NCBI GenBank assembly: GCA_928724745.1
Contig: CAKMXJ010000008.1
Span: forward strand, 496,001-560,000
Reading direction: 5' to 3'
Length of the DNA stretch: 64,000 bases
DNA from: Anthracocystis setariae
Taxonomy: Eukaryota; Basidiomycota; Ustilaginomycetes; Ustilaginales; Ustilaginaceae
The notes below the pieces were generated by a model that was given only the letters and a program-made list of their open reading frames with translations, was not told where the DNA came from and made no database searches. The number at the start of each line of letters is the position of its first letter. Position 1 is the first letter of the stretch. This document shows positions 9,993 to 20,099 of the stretch, piece after piece. Made by a program: the position numbers and the translations under genes.

Positions 9993-10327
9993 AATGCAGT
10001 TAGATGAGTTTCAGTTTCCATAGCACCCCTCCCTTGTCATAAGGCGATGCCAATCTGTAGATTCTTCCCACATCACAATAATGAGACATGGAAAGATAGA
10101 TAGGTTGGGTTGTGCGTTTGTGTTTGCGATCGTCTCCGGTGAGGTGGAGGAGGCAATCGTCCGCACAAAAGCCGTTTTGCGGCGATTTTCGTGCATTTTG
10201 GCAGCTGAAACCAAGAGCTCTAATATATATAATTGCATATCCAACGCCTTGTCATCGACCATCGCAACTATCGTCATCTTCAAACTGTCCATCTGCGATC
10301 CGGCTGGTCCGGTCAAGACCGTACAAC
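9993..10327 (+). promoter_or_regulatory. intergenic spacer with TATA-like element
   Basis: This 335-bp gap lies between two plus-strand genes. An AT-rich TATA-like element (TAATATATATAA, 10221-10232) lies about 95 bases before the GH18 start codon, in an otherwise GC-rich context. The upstream half presumably carries the 3'UTR of the MTP18-like gene. Confidence 0.55.
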
Positions 10328-11998
10328 ATGTTGTTCATCTTTGTTCGGTGCATGTTTGCAGTTATCGGCGTTGTTTCGTTCTTCACCACCATTACCGCCT
10401 ACCTGGACACCGGCACAACGGTCGACATCATCGACACAGCCGACTACATTCGCTTGCACACCTTTCCCCCTGATTCGTTCTCGAAGCAGTCGAACGGGAA
10501 AACGCTAGCGTACATCACGCCATGGAACGCAAAAGGATTCGACATCCTCGACACGTATGCAGACAAGATCGATCTCGTCTCACCAGTATGGTATACCATC
10601 CTGGTTTCGCCTTCGACCACCAGTCCAGGTGGAAAGCAAGGGGCGAAGGCCAGCTATGAGCTTTCCGGTGGTCCCGACAAAGATTGGCTCGAGAAGGTCC
10701 AAGGTGGATCGAAACGGTTCGATGTGGTGCCGAGGTTTTATCTGGACAAGTGGCAACAGACGGACTATACGAATCTGCTCGCCAATAAGCGCAACTGGGA
10801 TCGACTCGCCAAACTCATCACCTCGGAAGTGAACAAGTACAACTACGATGGGATCGTATTTGAGTCGGCAGCCAGCCATTTGCTGTTTGAGCCGATCCAG
10901 GCCATCTCCAAGTCGATCAAAGCCCTGGATACGGCTAAGACGTTGACGGTGGTTCTACAACCATTGAGGACCAAGGATTCGTCTGGGGGCGATAAGGTCG
11001 ATGCAATGCAGAACAGTCTGAACAAGATGATCGTTCAGTCGATTCCGCAGCTTGCTCAGTTGGTAGATTACTTCTCCGTCATGACGTACGATATGTCGGG
11101 AGCAGGAGGACGCGTGAGTGCAGTCTATGGCAAGGATTTCCCCTCGGACAGTCCTATCAGCGGTGCAAAGAAGGGGAGCTTGCGTCAACCCGGCCCGAAC
11201 ACTTCGCCAGATTGGATCCAGGAGAATTTCAAGATGATCCAAGATGCCACGAGAAAGGCGTTCAAGGCGAAATTGGCAAGGGTTCAGAAAGAAAAGGAGA
11301 AGAGAGTGCAGAAGGAGTACGTCGAAGTGGCGGATGAGGAACGAATGAAGGATCCCAGCAATCCGTTCTTCTATTCCGACTTCTCGGCGGACGAAGTGCT
11401 GGACGAGGATCAAGCGAATGCGGAAGAAGAAGACGAGGAGAAGGGGAAGGAGGAGGAGGAGGAGGAGGAGGAGGAGGAGGAGGAGGAGGATGAATTGTCA
11501 GCGATTCGAGGAAAACTGCTCATGGGAATGCCCATGTATGGATACCGATACCCTCTGTTCTTCATCGACAAGAGTTCGGGTCAGGGTATCCCTGTGCCAC
11601 CGCCGGTAGACGTTGATCAGGCGCAGCAGCTCCTGTCGCGATCCCACCCATCCTCCGAGGCTGCAACGATTCCATTCCTAAGAGGCCCAGGCGAAGCGCT
11701 CACTATGGACATGATCGTGTCTATCCTCATCGAGAACGACGGCGTCATCGTCGACCCGCGGGATGGACAAGGCGAGGGTTGGTTCGATTGGTTAGAAACC
11801 ATCACCACAAAGCATTTGCAGGGGAATCAAGGGCTCGGGTTGAAGCAAGGCGATCAGATCTATTGGCGTTTGTACCTACCTTTGCCACAAAGCACAACCG
11901 ATCGTCGCAAGGCAGTAGAGCAAGATCAAAGCCTCGCAGCCGGTGTTTCGTTGTGGGAGCTAGGTCAAGCAAATGCCATGCTTCTCAACGACCTATAA
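10328..11998 (+). CDS. CHID1-like GH18-fold protein
   Basis: A 556-residue protein of the chitinase-domain-containing-1 type within glycoside hydrolase family 18. The N-terminus (residues 1-25) is a signal peptide or signal anchor, so it enters the secretory pathway. Family blocks seen are Leu-Ala-Tyr-Ile-Thr-Pro-Trp-Asn (about 58-65), Val-Pro-Arg-Phe-Tyr-Leu (about 133-138), Tyr-Asp-Gly-Ile-Val-Phe-Glu (about 174-180), Ser-Val-Met-Thr-Tyr-Asp-Met and Gly-Met-Pro-Met-Tyr-Gly. The classic chitinase motif DxxDxDxE is reduced to D-G-x-x-x-E, as in CHID1 proteins, so only the Glu of the catalytic set is kept. Chitin hydrolysis is doubtful; saccharide binding is more likely. A large charged insertion (about 310-400), ending in an uninterrupted Glu run, splits the barrel. 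The start at 10328 puts the hydrophobic segment at the N-terminus. Confidence 0.85.
   Translation: MLFIFVRCMFAVIGVVSFFTTITAYLDTGTTVDIIDTADYIRLHTFPPDSFSKQSNGKTLAYITPWNAKGFDILDTYADKIDLVSPVWYTILVSPSTTSPGGKQGAKASYELSGGPDKDWLEKVQGGSKRFDVVPRFYLDKWQQTDYTNLLANKRNWDRLAKLITSEVNKYNYDGIVFESAASHLLFEPIQAISKSIKALDTAKTLTVVLQPLRTKDSSGGDKVDAMQNSLNKMIVQSIPQLAQLVDYFSVMTYDMSGAGGRVSAVYGKDFPSDSPISGAKKGSLRQPGPNTSPDWIQENFKMIQDATRKAFKAKLARVQKEKEKRVQKEYVEVADEERMKDPSNPFFYSDFSADEVLDEDQANAEEEDEEKGKEEEEEEEEEEEEEDELSAIRGKLLMGMPMYGYRYPLFFIDKSSGQGIPVPPPVDVDQAQQLLSRSHPSSEAATIPFLRGPGEALTMDMIVSILIENDGVIVDPRDGQGEGWFDWLETITTKHLQGNQGLGLKQGDQIYWRLYLPLPQSTTDRRKAVEQDQSLAAGVSLWELGQANAMLLNDL
11448..11489 (+). repeat. (GAG)n trinucleotide repeat coding for poly-Glu
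   Basis: A perfect or near-perfect GAG/GGA run inside the GH18 gene encodes 14 consecutive Glu residues. As a multiple of three it can vary in length without breaking the frame. Confidence 0.95.
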
Positions 11999-12076
11999 AA
12001 ACCATATACACAGCTGGAAAATGCAGATGTTCCTTGCGCAAAACATGGGATCGGTTCAAAACAGTGTACCAGTGTT

Positions 12077-12210
<134 letters not shown>

Positions 12211-12310
12211 AGAGGGACGAGTGTCAAAGCGGGATGAGAGATGGAGCACAACAGTGGATGGAGGATGTAAAGATGTGATTGGAGGATGGATCGAGTGTCG
12301 GAAAGTCAAG

Positions 12311-13424
12311 CTATGCGAGAAGCTGGCGGAAGTAGGGATGAACTAAACTTCTCTTGGCGGAGATCCTTCCTGCGGGATCGTACACGAGCATACCTTCCAA
12401 TAGATCCAGACCTGCCTCGTCGAGTCCCGGAACCGCTTCACGCAACGGCCGACCCGCCCATTTGGGGAAGCTTTCCTTGTAGTCGGGCAGTTGCTGGACA
12501 CCAGGCCAAACATCGTCGGTGGGTGTTCCCAGGATCCTGAAGATCTTGAAGATCTCATCGATCTCCGAGTCTCCTGGGAATAATGGATGCCTCATAGCCA
12601 TTTCGGCGAAAATGCAGCCCACCGACCACATATCGACGGCGGTTGAATAGTGTCTTGATCCCAACAGAACTTCCGGGGCTCGATACCACAGTGTCACGAC
12701 CTCGTGCGTGTAGGTTCTGAGAGGGATGCCGAACGCTCGAGCGAGACCAAAGTCGGCAAGTTTGAGGTTGCCTTCCTTGTCAATGAGCAGGTTCTGAGGT
12801 TTGAGATCGCGATGGAGGATACGGTGGGCGTGGCAGTAGTAGAGACCTCGGATGAGCTGGTAGGTGAATTTGCGGACGATTTCGGGACCCATGCCTTCGC
12901 CGTTGCGACTGCGCGAGACGTTGTCCATGTATTTGCGAAGATCGAGGTCGAGGAATTCAAAGACGAGATAGAGCTTGGATTCTTGATGGACGATATCAAA
13001 GAGTCTGGCGTATCGTACGTGGCGAAAGGAAGAGCAGAGTGAATATGGATACGTTGCGGGTTAAAGTGTCTATGATGGAAGGACGTACCTGACGATATTG
13101 TCATCACGAAGCTCTTTGAGTAAAGAGATCTCGCGGATGGCTGTGGAGGGAACGCCTTCATCTTCAGCTTCCAGACGAATCTTTTTGAGTGCGACGATAC
13201 GGCCACTAGCGCCGGGTGTCAGGTCCTTGGCCTTGTAAACGACACCATATGTACCTGTAAAGCAAGAGGAGAGAGAGAGACAGAGAGCAGTACGATGCGC
13301 ACGCTGGTCAGGATTGCAGTCGAGGGCGAAAGCAGTGGCAGTAGATTCGGAAGAGCAATTGGCTGAGAGGCTCAAGACACGACTTACCTTCGCCGACCTT
13401 TTCGATCCTCTGATAGTTTTCCAT
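12311..13424 (-). CDS. cdk1: cyclin-dependent kinase Cdk1/Cdc28 (three exons)
   Basis: The gene is joined from exons 13424-13388, 13254-13089 and 13004-12311, separated by introns of 133 and 84 nt with GTAAGT and GTACGT donors and CAG acceptors. The product has 298 residues, the standard Cdk1 length. Visible motifs: Gly-rich loop GEGTYG with Thr14 and Tyr15, the sites of Wee1-type inhibitory phosphorylation; the cyclin-binding PSTAIRE helix; catalytic [11 protein letters not shown]; and the activation loop Thr in [13 protein letters not shown]. The exact PSTAIRE distinguishes it from Pho85/Cdk5-type kinases. Intron 1 interrupts the Gly13 codon, just before Thr14-Tyr15. The protein is the master cell-cycle kinase in nucleus and cytoplasm. 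Splice sites were placed by reading frame, donor/acceptor consensus and family conservation. Confidence 0.96.
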
Positions 13425-14918
13425 GATGAGCAGAATAGGAGACTCCTTCGTTCTAAGCGGGAATGCTCGGTGGCCTTTGGTGATTGAGAGACTTGCAGAT
13501 ACGTGGGTTGATTGGCGGTGGTAGAAGCTTGTCGAATGCCCTTGGACAGAATTCGATGTGTGATGGCTCGGCTATGTCGATATGACTTCGAAGCCGGAAG
13601 GGATGTTTCTCTACGTTGGTGAGACGGCGCGAGTGAGAAGCTACTGTCGAGGCAAAAGTGCGAGGGATCAGGGGCCTTGAAGAAATTGGTGGCCTGTCGA
13701 TGGCGATAGCGTTGGCCCCAGAGGATTGATGGTGTCGAGAGAGAGACAATTGCCAAAAGTCGAAGCCGTGAGTTGTGAGTGATTCGCGGGGAGAACAACG
13801 TAGCGCCGCGCCCAGGTTGCCGTATTGTAGTGGCTGGGCTGCCTCTCGGATGCACCGAAAATGAATTTGGGCGAGTCTTAACGCCGCTGCTGCTGCTGCT
13901 GCTGCTGTCCACGCCCACAAAAAAAAAAAAAAGTGTTGTTCTCAGCCTCTCTCTCTCTCTCTCAGTCAGTCACTGAGTGTAGTCTCTTTCTCCGTCTCTC
14001 TGAGACTGCGCGCCTTTTCCCAGCCTCGGGCCAGAGCCTAAAATCGCAGACACAAATCAAAGCAGCAAAGCAGTCGACGCGCCTCGATCGCACCAACCCG
14101 AACTACAGTGTACACATACAGTCCTCAGTCCTCAGTTCTGCACAGACACACCCGCCGACCCACAAATAAATAATCTCGAAACCAACACTTGTTGTGGCGA
14201 GCTCAGTGTAGGAGTGTGCCAGATTCAGATTCGCGCGTCGGCGTTTCCCTTGAAATGGCGCTTCTACGCGCGAACTTTTTATAAATTTGGATTTCAACGG
14301 ACAGCATGCAACCCTCTTGTCGCAACTGTAGTCTCTCCCCTATCTGTGTCTCGCTCTTTTGGGTTCCCTCCAGCATACATTTTTGCTGTCAACGGAGCCA
14401 TCCGATGGAAAACTGAAAGTTGATTCATTCGGCAAGAGAAGGTTGACATGCGATCATGATTACCACGACCAGATGCACAGCTTTGTATACATATACAATG
14501 AGGCAGGCAAGGATGGCTGCACCTCGGCTCTCATCTGGATCTGTCGAAATGCAAGGGGTAAATGCATCGGGGATCGGGGCACATCTCGCGTTCAGGTAGC
14601 ACTTGATTGGATTGGATCGAGCACACCAATTGCATTGATTGCTTCCTCACATCCAGTCGAGGCCCCCCTCTCACAGCCTCTTTGTTCGCTTTGAGTCTGT
14701 GCGTAGACTTGGCTGGCCACAGACCTGGTAGGACTCCATCTATCGACTCACGAGCACGATCCTCTTTGCCAGTCGTGCCAATGCTAACGCTACTATCACA
14801 ATTGTCCAGCCAAGTGTTTCAGACCTCTACGATCATTGTCTGCAAAGGGTGGCAGCAGGAGGCATAGTCACGAGACGCGTACTTGCCTTCCAAACGCGTT
14901 CACGCGTCGCGTAAATTG

Positions 14919-14951
<33 letters not shown>

Positions 14952-15363
14952 TTTCACAGTTTGTAAACGCTTTGACGAATGAAAAAGGTGGTGCGGGGCA
15001 GGCGCACCCAACAACAGCGTTGTTACAGAGTAGCTTGACAAAGGCATTCAAAATGAAATTCCCATTTACGCACGAGCCTACCGACATTTTGTGTGTGAAT
15101 TTGCATCCTTCTTAAACTGCCCTTTCCATCCGCTCATCCATCCACATCCTCCTCCTTCGACTCCATCACCTTCGATATCGCATCCCATCCTTCTTGGCTC
15201 CGCACCATCCACTTGCACACTCGGTAGAACCCCCTTGGTGCGAAGCGAACTTCACGCTCTTGTGCATCCAACCTACCTTGCGAGTTCTCGATTAGACACG
15301 ATCCACCCTTGGAAACACGCACGGATCCTCGCTCGATCAGACCAACACCAAGACGCGGTCAGA
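13425..15363. other. 1.9-kb divergent intergenic region, cdk1 / SRA gene
   Basis: The stretch between the divergent cdk1 and SRA-protein start codons holds no ORF I would call real. It has several low-complexity tracts: seven GCT units (13886-13906), A15 (13919-13933), CT-rich sequence around 13947-13966 and a (CT)n tract (14919-14947). The 15090-15363 segment is pyrimidine-rich, like the leader of the SRA gene. Frames open upstream of cdk1 are Ser/Arg-rich leader sequence. Confidence 0.6.
14919..14947. repeat. (CT)n microsatellite
   Basis: A perfect dinucleotide tract of 29 bases in the intergenic region upstream of the SRA-domain gene. Confidence 0.95.
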
Positions 15364-17064
15364 ATGGTTCGACGTCAACAGGTCGATCTGCCCAGCCAGG
15401 ATGGGCTTGAGTACGAAGCAATGAGAGAAGCCAACATCAAGGCCAATGAACAGCTGATGCTATCGCTTGCACTGCCGAAGCCATCCTCGTCGTTCTATAC
15501 CAAGTTTCAGGAAAAGCCAAAACTTCAATTGAAGAAGTCCTCTTCGGCATCGTCCCCTCCCCGCTCTTCTATGCGTACTAGACGTGCCACGCTCAAGACA
15601 CTCGCTTCCGATTCGTCGTCAGCTCCTTTCCGGCGCAACGCAGTGAGAGAAAGGACGAGCTCTGTCTTCTCCTCGGCTTCAACCCTTTCAGGAGGGCTGG
15701 ATAGTGATGTTGAAACCGCACCGACCTCATCGATCTCTGATGATGACGAACAGCGAGATGCAGTAGCAGATGACGATTACGAGGCGATGCGACAGGCCAA
15801 CATCCAAGCCAACCTGGAACTCATGATGTCGCTCGGACTGTACCAGTCTTCCAAAGACATCGCTCCTTCCACTTCGAAGCCGAAGAAGGTGGCGAGACCT
15901 AGTTCGACCGATTCGGCGGATGGTATGTCGAAGTTCAAGCGTACCACGCGGTCCGCATCTCGACCTCTTGACGAACCGATTCGAAGGAGTGCGAGGATGA
16001 AGAGGGCGCTCAGTGATAATGCGGTTGAGCTTGGATCTCCACGCAAACACTCTCGTCGTGACGCTGATGCCTTTATCGTCGATGCTTCCGATGGCGAGGA
16101 TGACAATGCTTGGTACAGAGGGAAATATGCAAACCCTTATGGCCGTCGTGTGCTCAACCCGGATCGAAGGTACCGAGATGACCACCTTTTGCAACGACAA
16201 GCTGATCGACTCGGGGTGCGCGTTCACGACCCCAAGACGTTTGGTGCGATTCCGGGGATTGCAGTAGGTACCATGTGGGAGAAGCGGATGGATTGCAGTA
16301 CGGATGCGGTGCATGCGCCCACTGTGGCGGGGATCTCTGGCAACGAGACCGACGGCTGCTGGTCCATCTGTCTATCCGGTGGGTACGAAGATGATGTTGA
16401 CCTTGGCAATTCGTTCACCTATACTGGGTCCGGTGGGCGAGATTTGAAAGGAACCAAGGATAATCCCAAGAACCTTCGGACTGCGCCTCAGAGTCGCGAC
16501 CAGACGTGGGAGGGCAAGAACCAGGCGCTCAGGAAGAGTGTCGAAACGCGCAAACCCGTCAGGGTGGTGAGGGGTTACAAAGGTGGCAATCAGTTTTGTC
16601 CGCCGGAGGGGTATGTGTATTGCGGCCTGTACCGCGTTAAGAGGGCGTGGAGGGAGGGCGGCAAGGCTGGGTTTAAGGTGTGCAAGTTCGAGTTCGAGCG
16701 ATTGCGAAATCAGGATCCTCTGCCCGTGTTCAATCACGACGATGAAAAAGAGGAGGTCGAGGAGGAGGTCGAGGAGGTGGTCGAGGAGGTGGCCGAGGAG
16801 GTGGAAGTGGTGGAGGTCTCCGAGGCTGAAAGTGAAGTGCAAGTTGTTGCCCAGTTGAAAGCAGAGGTTCCAGCTCAGCCCCAGACTCGGACGTCAACTT
16901 CATCCTTGTCAAGGCATCCTGTCCTCAAGACTCCAACGTTCAATAGAGACGACTACATCGTCATCTCGGACTCGGAGGATGAGCAAGACGAGGAACTCTG
17001 TAGTCGAGAACGCCAACTACAGCTCGTCGTCCCTTCAACCCCCCACGACGGAGACTGCAAGTAG
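15364..17064 (+). CDS. stand-alone SRA (SET/RING-associated) domain protein
   Basis: A 566-residue, probably nuclear protein with an SRA/YDG domain at about residues 290-446. Recognisable blocks are Gly-Ala-Ile-Pro-Gly-Ile near 293, Val-Gly-Thr-Met-Trp, His-Ala-Pro-Thr-Val-Ala-Gly-Ile, Leu-Ser-Gly-Gly-Tyr-Glu-Asp-Asp-Val-Asp, Thr-Tyr-Thr-Gly-Ser-Gly-Gly-Arg-Asp-Leu, and Lys-Pro-Val-Arg-Val-Val-Arg. SRA domains of UHRF1 and plant SUVH proteins bind methylated or hemimethylated cytosine; whether this one does is inference. The YDG core reads Tyr-Cys-Gly here. There is no RING, PHD, Tudor or SET domain. The N-terminal region contains a duplicated motif of about 20 residues (Tyr-Glu-Ala-Met-Arg-x-Ala-Asn-Ile-x-Ala-Asn) at about residues 18-38 and 139-159. 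The tail is acidic Glu/Val-rich and ends with an Ile-Val-Ile-Ser-Asp-Ser-Glu-Asp-Glu segment resembling a SUMO-interacting motif. Confidence 0.88.
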   Translation: MVRRQQVDLPSQDGLEYEAMREANIKANEQLMLSLALPKPSSSFYTKFQEKPKLQLKKSSSASSPPRSSMRTRRATLKTLASDSSSAPFRRNAVRERTSSVFSSASTLSGGLDSDVETAPTSSISDDDEQRDAVADDDYEAMRQANIQANLELMMSLGLYQSSKDIAPSTSKPKKVARPSSTDSADGMSKFKRTTRSASRPLDEPIRRSARMKRALSDNAVELGSPRKHSRRDADAFIVDASDGEDDNAWYRGKYANPYGRRVLNPDRRYRDDHLLQRQADRLGVRVHDPKTFGAIPGIAVGTMWEKRMDCSTDAVHAPTVAGISGNETDGCWSICLSGGYEDDVDLGNSFTYTGSGGRDLKGTKDNPKNLRTAPQSRDQTWEGKNQALRKSVETRKPVRVVRGYKGGNQFCPPEGYVYCGLYRVKRAWREGGKAGFKVCKFEFERLRNQDPLPVFNHDDEKEEVEEEVEEVVEEVAEEVEVVEVSEAESEVQVVAQLKAEVPAQPQTRTSTSSLSRHPVLKTPTFNRDDYIVISDSEDEQDEELCSRERQLQLVVPSTPHDGDCK

Positions 17065-17245
17065 ACTAGAGTAAACCCCCCCGTCGTCCTGTACATTCGT
17101 CACCCTAGTACCCCAACTTGTACTGTACATAAGATAATCTCGGCAAAGATGGGAGGTCCGATAGGTAGCAGAGCACTATTTCTCTCGCATTGATCGCAGC
17201 AGTGTGAAAAAGGGTAAAGATGGAATTGAGAACGTGCTAAGTTGA

Positions 17246-19996
17246 TTAGGTGCTGGGAGTGGGTTCCGTTGGGGCTTCAGTGGTTGCAAGGGCGCGTGAA
17301 TCCTTCGTGTCTTGCTCCGCATCAATCTTCCCCTGCTCTTCGACCTCTTGTATCGTCGTGCCTTCCTCCTCGCCTCCTACCATCCCATCCACCTGACCGC
17401 GTTTCATATCACCGTCCACCTCTCGCTTCTCTTCAGCGAGCTTTGTTTGCGAGCTAGCCTCCTTCTTGTTCTCGTAGATCTGAGTTGGAGTCTGCTCCAC
17501 CTGCTCCGCTGCAACTGGAATCTGGGCAACATGGTGCACCTTTTCGGGCTTCGGCCCTTCAACGCCGGGATGGGAGGCATGCGAAAGGTGCGAGACTTGA
17601 GACTGACTCCTACTGAGATCAGGCCTCTGCTCCTCCTGTGGAGGCGGCGGGGGCGCCAACACCTGAACGCCCGTCTGTCTCCCCAACAACTCGGTATACC
17701 TTATCCACTCCTCGACCACCTCCTCCTGCCTCTCAATCATTCCGTCCACCCATCCACCAACCACCCTCTTGAAATCCAACACCCTCTCCAAATCCAACCT
17801 CTCCATCTCATCCTTACACCTCTCACTGACCACATCAAACAACCTCTGTGCCTCCAAAGCCCTCGACTCCGCCTCCGTCACGTCGCCCAACAAACTCTGG
17901 AACTGCGCCCCGGCACTTGTCGGATTCGTCGCCTTGTACTTGTCGAACCTCGCCCTGCACTTGCCCAACTCGTTTTGTGCCCTTGCGGACTTGGCCCACA
18001 CCTCGGCGCGCGTAGCAAACGCCTTGCGCACCGACCCGACCACGCGCTCATACTCGTACATCGTAGTGCCCATCTGGCGAACATCCACCTCGGACTGTTC
18101 ATCCTCCAACTCCATGGCGCGACGCTTGACTTCGGCTAGGCCTGCGAAACACGTGCTCAGACTGCGCGAGAGCGAGCTGCCGGACAACGTCGTCATCACC
18201 TGCGACAGATCGTGCATCGCCTGCACCATGCCCTTGCGCTGGTTGCTGAGCGCCGAGACCGATTTGACCATACCCTTGAGCGCGTTCTCGAGCGAGTCGA
18301 GGTACACTTTCTGCTCATGGAACCACTCATCCGTCTCCTCGAATCCGCTGGCACTCAAGGCGCCCGAGGAGAGCGAGCTCGTCGATGGCACCACACTGCC
18401 GAGAAGCGCACTCCCCCACGACTTGTACGTCTTCTGTTCCGGTGTGACGATCGGTCCCTTGACTGCATCTCGAGCTTTCACATCGGCGCTAAAGTTTTCG
18501 CTCTCCAAAAACAGTCGAAAGTCGTCGTCCTGCTGCAGCAGAGGATGGTTGGCAATCTTGTTGATGCAAGTCTCCAACCCGATCCTCCTCGCCTCGACGA
18601 GTTCAGGCGAAAAGCGTCCGATCGAAACCTTCTCAGGCACCGGAGGCACGATAATCCCCGGGTTGTTTTGAACCAACGCCGCGTGCAACCAGCGGAAATC
18701 ACGATACCTTCGCAACGCCGAAAATTGGGTGGCGCGGAAGTTGGCGCAATCCGTCGTGGTACGCACGGTGTACACAATGTGAGCAGTCACAGGGTCGCCG
18801 ATGCGTTGCGGATCACCGACCTTGATGGAAAAGTTCCAGTTGCGGCGGTGTAGACGTTCGTACGCTTCGCGATCGCGCGCATCTTGGAGAAGGTCGAAAG
18901 ATGGACGATGGTACAGCCTCGGCTGCGTTGCGGGACTTGCCGCCGCCGCCCGCTCTCCATGTGGGACCTCGGCTGAAGGGCGTGAAGGCGTTGAAGAGTG
19001 GAGCGACGCCACCGATGCGATGGCCGGGTTTGCGCTATCGGCGGAAGCACGGCCAGCCGGGGTAGGTGAGTCTTGCGTGACCGATTCCGGGAAAGTAGCA
19101 GCATCATGCCTGGGCGAAGGCTGCCCGTACCCATCCTCATCGGAATCGATCGAGCCTTGCCCCTTGATCGCGGCGTCTAATCCCATCGCTGACGGTCTGC
19201 GCACTGCGCCGCCGAACATGGTACTTTCATCCGTCAACGACGTCAGCCGTGCCGCGCTGCTTGCGCTCAAAGATCTATGTGGGAGGATGGATCCCAATCG
19301 CTGCCTTTCGCGTGCTGCTGCCAGGTTCAGCGGGCTGTCCTCGATGACCGAACCTGTAGGTGTGGCATCGATTGTGCGGATCTCCACAGCCCCAGGAACG
19401 TTGGGCTTTTCGGAGTTGAGTGCCAGAGGCGTCGGCGAGTCCGGTCGATGGATGGATGAAGGAGGGTGGGAACTCGATGGTGACGCTGGACCTGATGTAG
19501 CGGGTGGTGTCGGACGAGCTTTGAGCGAGTTGAACGAAGGGTGGGGTGAGCCGGGATCTTGGTCGACACTGTTACCTGCTTCGCCGGCTTCACTTGAAGG
19601 TGCAGCGGACACCTGCCTTGTGTGCGGAACGTCTTTGGATGCCTGACCATTTGCTTGATGAGCCTCGGCTTTGTCGTCCTCTGCCTGCCTTGCTTTCCGC
19701 TCTGCCTCCTCGGCTTCTTTCTGCTGTCGCGCTTCTTCCGCAGCCTTTGCTTCAGCCGCAGCTTTCTCTGCAGCTATCCTCTTCTCCTCTTCTAGTTGAC
19801 GTTGGCGTTCAGCTTCTTGCTCAGCTTCGCGCTTCTTGCGCTCCTTTTCTTGTTTGAGGCGAGCCTCTTCGGCTTCAGCAGCTAGACGAGCTTCTTCTTC
19901 GAGTTTGAGTTTGTGTTGCTGTTGGGCAATAGAAGGACAGAGACGGCGGAGATGGCACATGTCAGCCATCTTTGACAGATTGAAGGGTGCAACCAT
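17246..19996 (-). CDS. VPS5: retromer sorting nexin Vps5 (PX-BAR)
   Basis: The PX domain (about residues 385-502) and C-terminal BAR domain (about 555-770) match Vps5/SNX1, the membrane-bending subunit of the retromer coat for endosome-to-Golgi recycling. PX features include Tyr-Arg-Asp-Phe-Arg-Trp-Leu, the Pro-Pro-Val-Pro-Glu-Lys loop and Gly-Arg-Phe, typical of PI3P binding. The region before PX is long and disordered, beginning with an unusual 90-residue Glu/Lys/Arg/Ala-rich helix (about 28-115), possibly a single-alpha-helix linker. A Pro/Glu-rich tail follows the BAR domain. The given start (19996) yields 916 residues but is doubtful: only 70 bp separate it from the upstream gene's stop, and a good splice acceptor at 19919 coincides with codon 27 in phase 0, so the true N-terminus may come from an upstream exon. 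Its 3' end converges with the SRA gene. Confidence 0.9.
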   Translation of the reverse strand: MVAPFNLSKMADMCHLRRLCPSIAQQQHKLKLEEEARLAAEAEEARLKQEKERKKREAEQEAERQRQLEEEKRIAAEKAAAEAKAAEEARQQKEAEEAERKARQAEDDKAEAHQANGQASKDVPHTRQVSAAPSSEAGEAGNSVDQDPGSPHPSFNSLKARPTPPATSGPASPSSSHPPSSIHRPDSPTPLALNSEKPNVPGAVEIRTIDATPTGSVIEDSPLNLAAARERQRLGSILPHRSLSASSAARLTSLTDESTMFGGAVRRPSAMGLDAAIKGQGSIDSDEDGYGQPSPRHDAATFPESVTQDSPTPAGRASADSANPAIASVASLHSSTPSRPSAEVPHGERAAAASPATQPRLYHRPSFDLLQDARDREAYERLHRRNWNFSIKVGDPQRIGDPVTAHIVYTVRTTTDCANFRATQFSALRRYRDFRWLHAALVQNNPGIIVPPVPEKVSIGRFSPELVEARRIGLETCINKIANHPLLQQDDDFRLFLESENFSADVKARDAVKGPIVTPEQKTYKSWGSALLGSVVPSTSSLSSGALSASGFEETDEWFHEQKVYLDSLENALKGMVKSVSALSNQRKGMVQAMHDLSQVMTTLSGSSLSRSLSTCFAGLAEVKRRAMELEDEQSEVDVRQMGTTMYEYERVVGSVRKAFATRAEVWAKSARAQNELGKCRARFDKYKATNPTSAGAQFQSLLGDVTEAESRALEAQRLFDVVSERCKDEMERLDLERVLDFKRVVGGWVDGMIERQEEVVEEWIRYTELLGRQTGVQVLAPPPPPQEEQRPDLSRSQSQVSHLSHASHPGVEGPKPEKVHHVAQIPVAAEQVEQTPTQIYENKKEASSQTKLAEEKREVDGDMKRGQVDGMVGGEEEGTTIQEVEEQGKIDAEQDTKDSRALATTEAPTEPTPST

Positions 19997-20099
19997 TGCA
20001 TTTGATGAGAGTACAGGAAGCTACTCTGTACATTCTGAACAAGGCCTGGCTTTTCAAGAACGAGCGTTACGATTCGGTTCGGACCATCTGCATACGTAC
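19919..20099 (-). other. candidate phase-0 intron joining MAT2B-like gene to VPS5
   Basis: On the minus strand a GTACGT donor at 20099-20094 follows codon 310 of the reductase gene. A CTGAC branch-like sequence lies at 19965-19961, then a pyrimidine-rich tract, then a CAG acceptor ending at 19919. Both sides are in phase 0, so splicing the 181-nt segment would fuse 310 reductase residues to residue 27 onward of Vps5 and remove the reductase stop. The cdk1 intron 2 uses the same donor hexamer. Not proven. Confidence 0.4.

Noticed and set aside
13070..13918. 282-codon minus-strand frame upstream of and overlapping cdk1 exon 2
   Set aside because: It reads through intron 1 and leader sequence; the spliced frame gives an exact 298-residue Cdk1.
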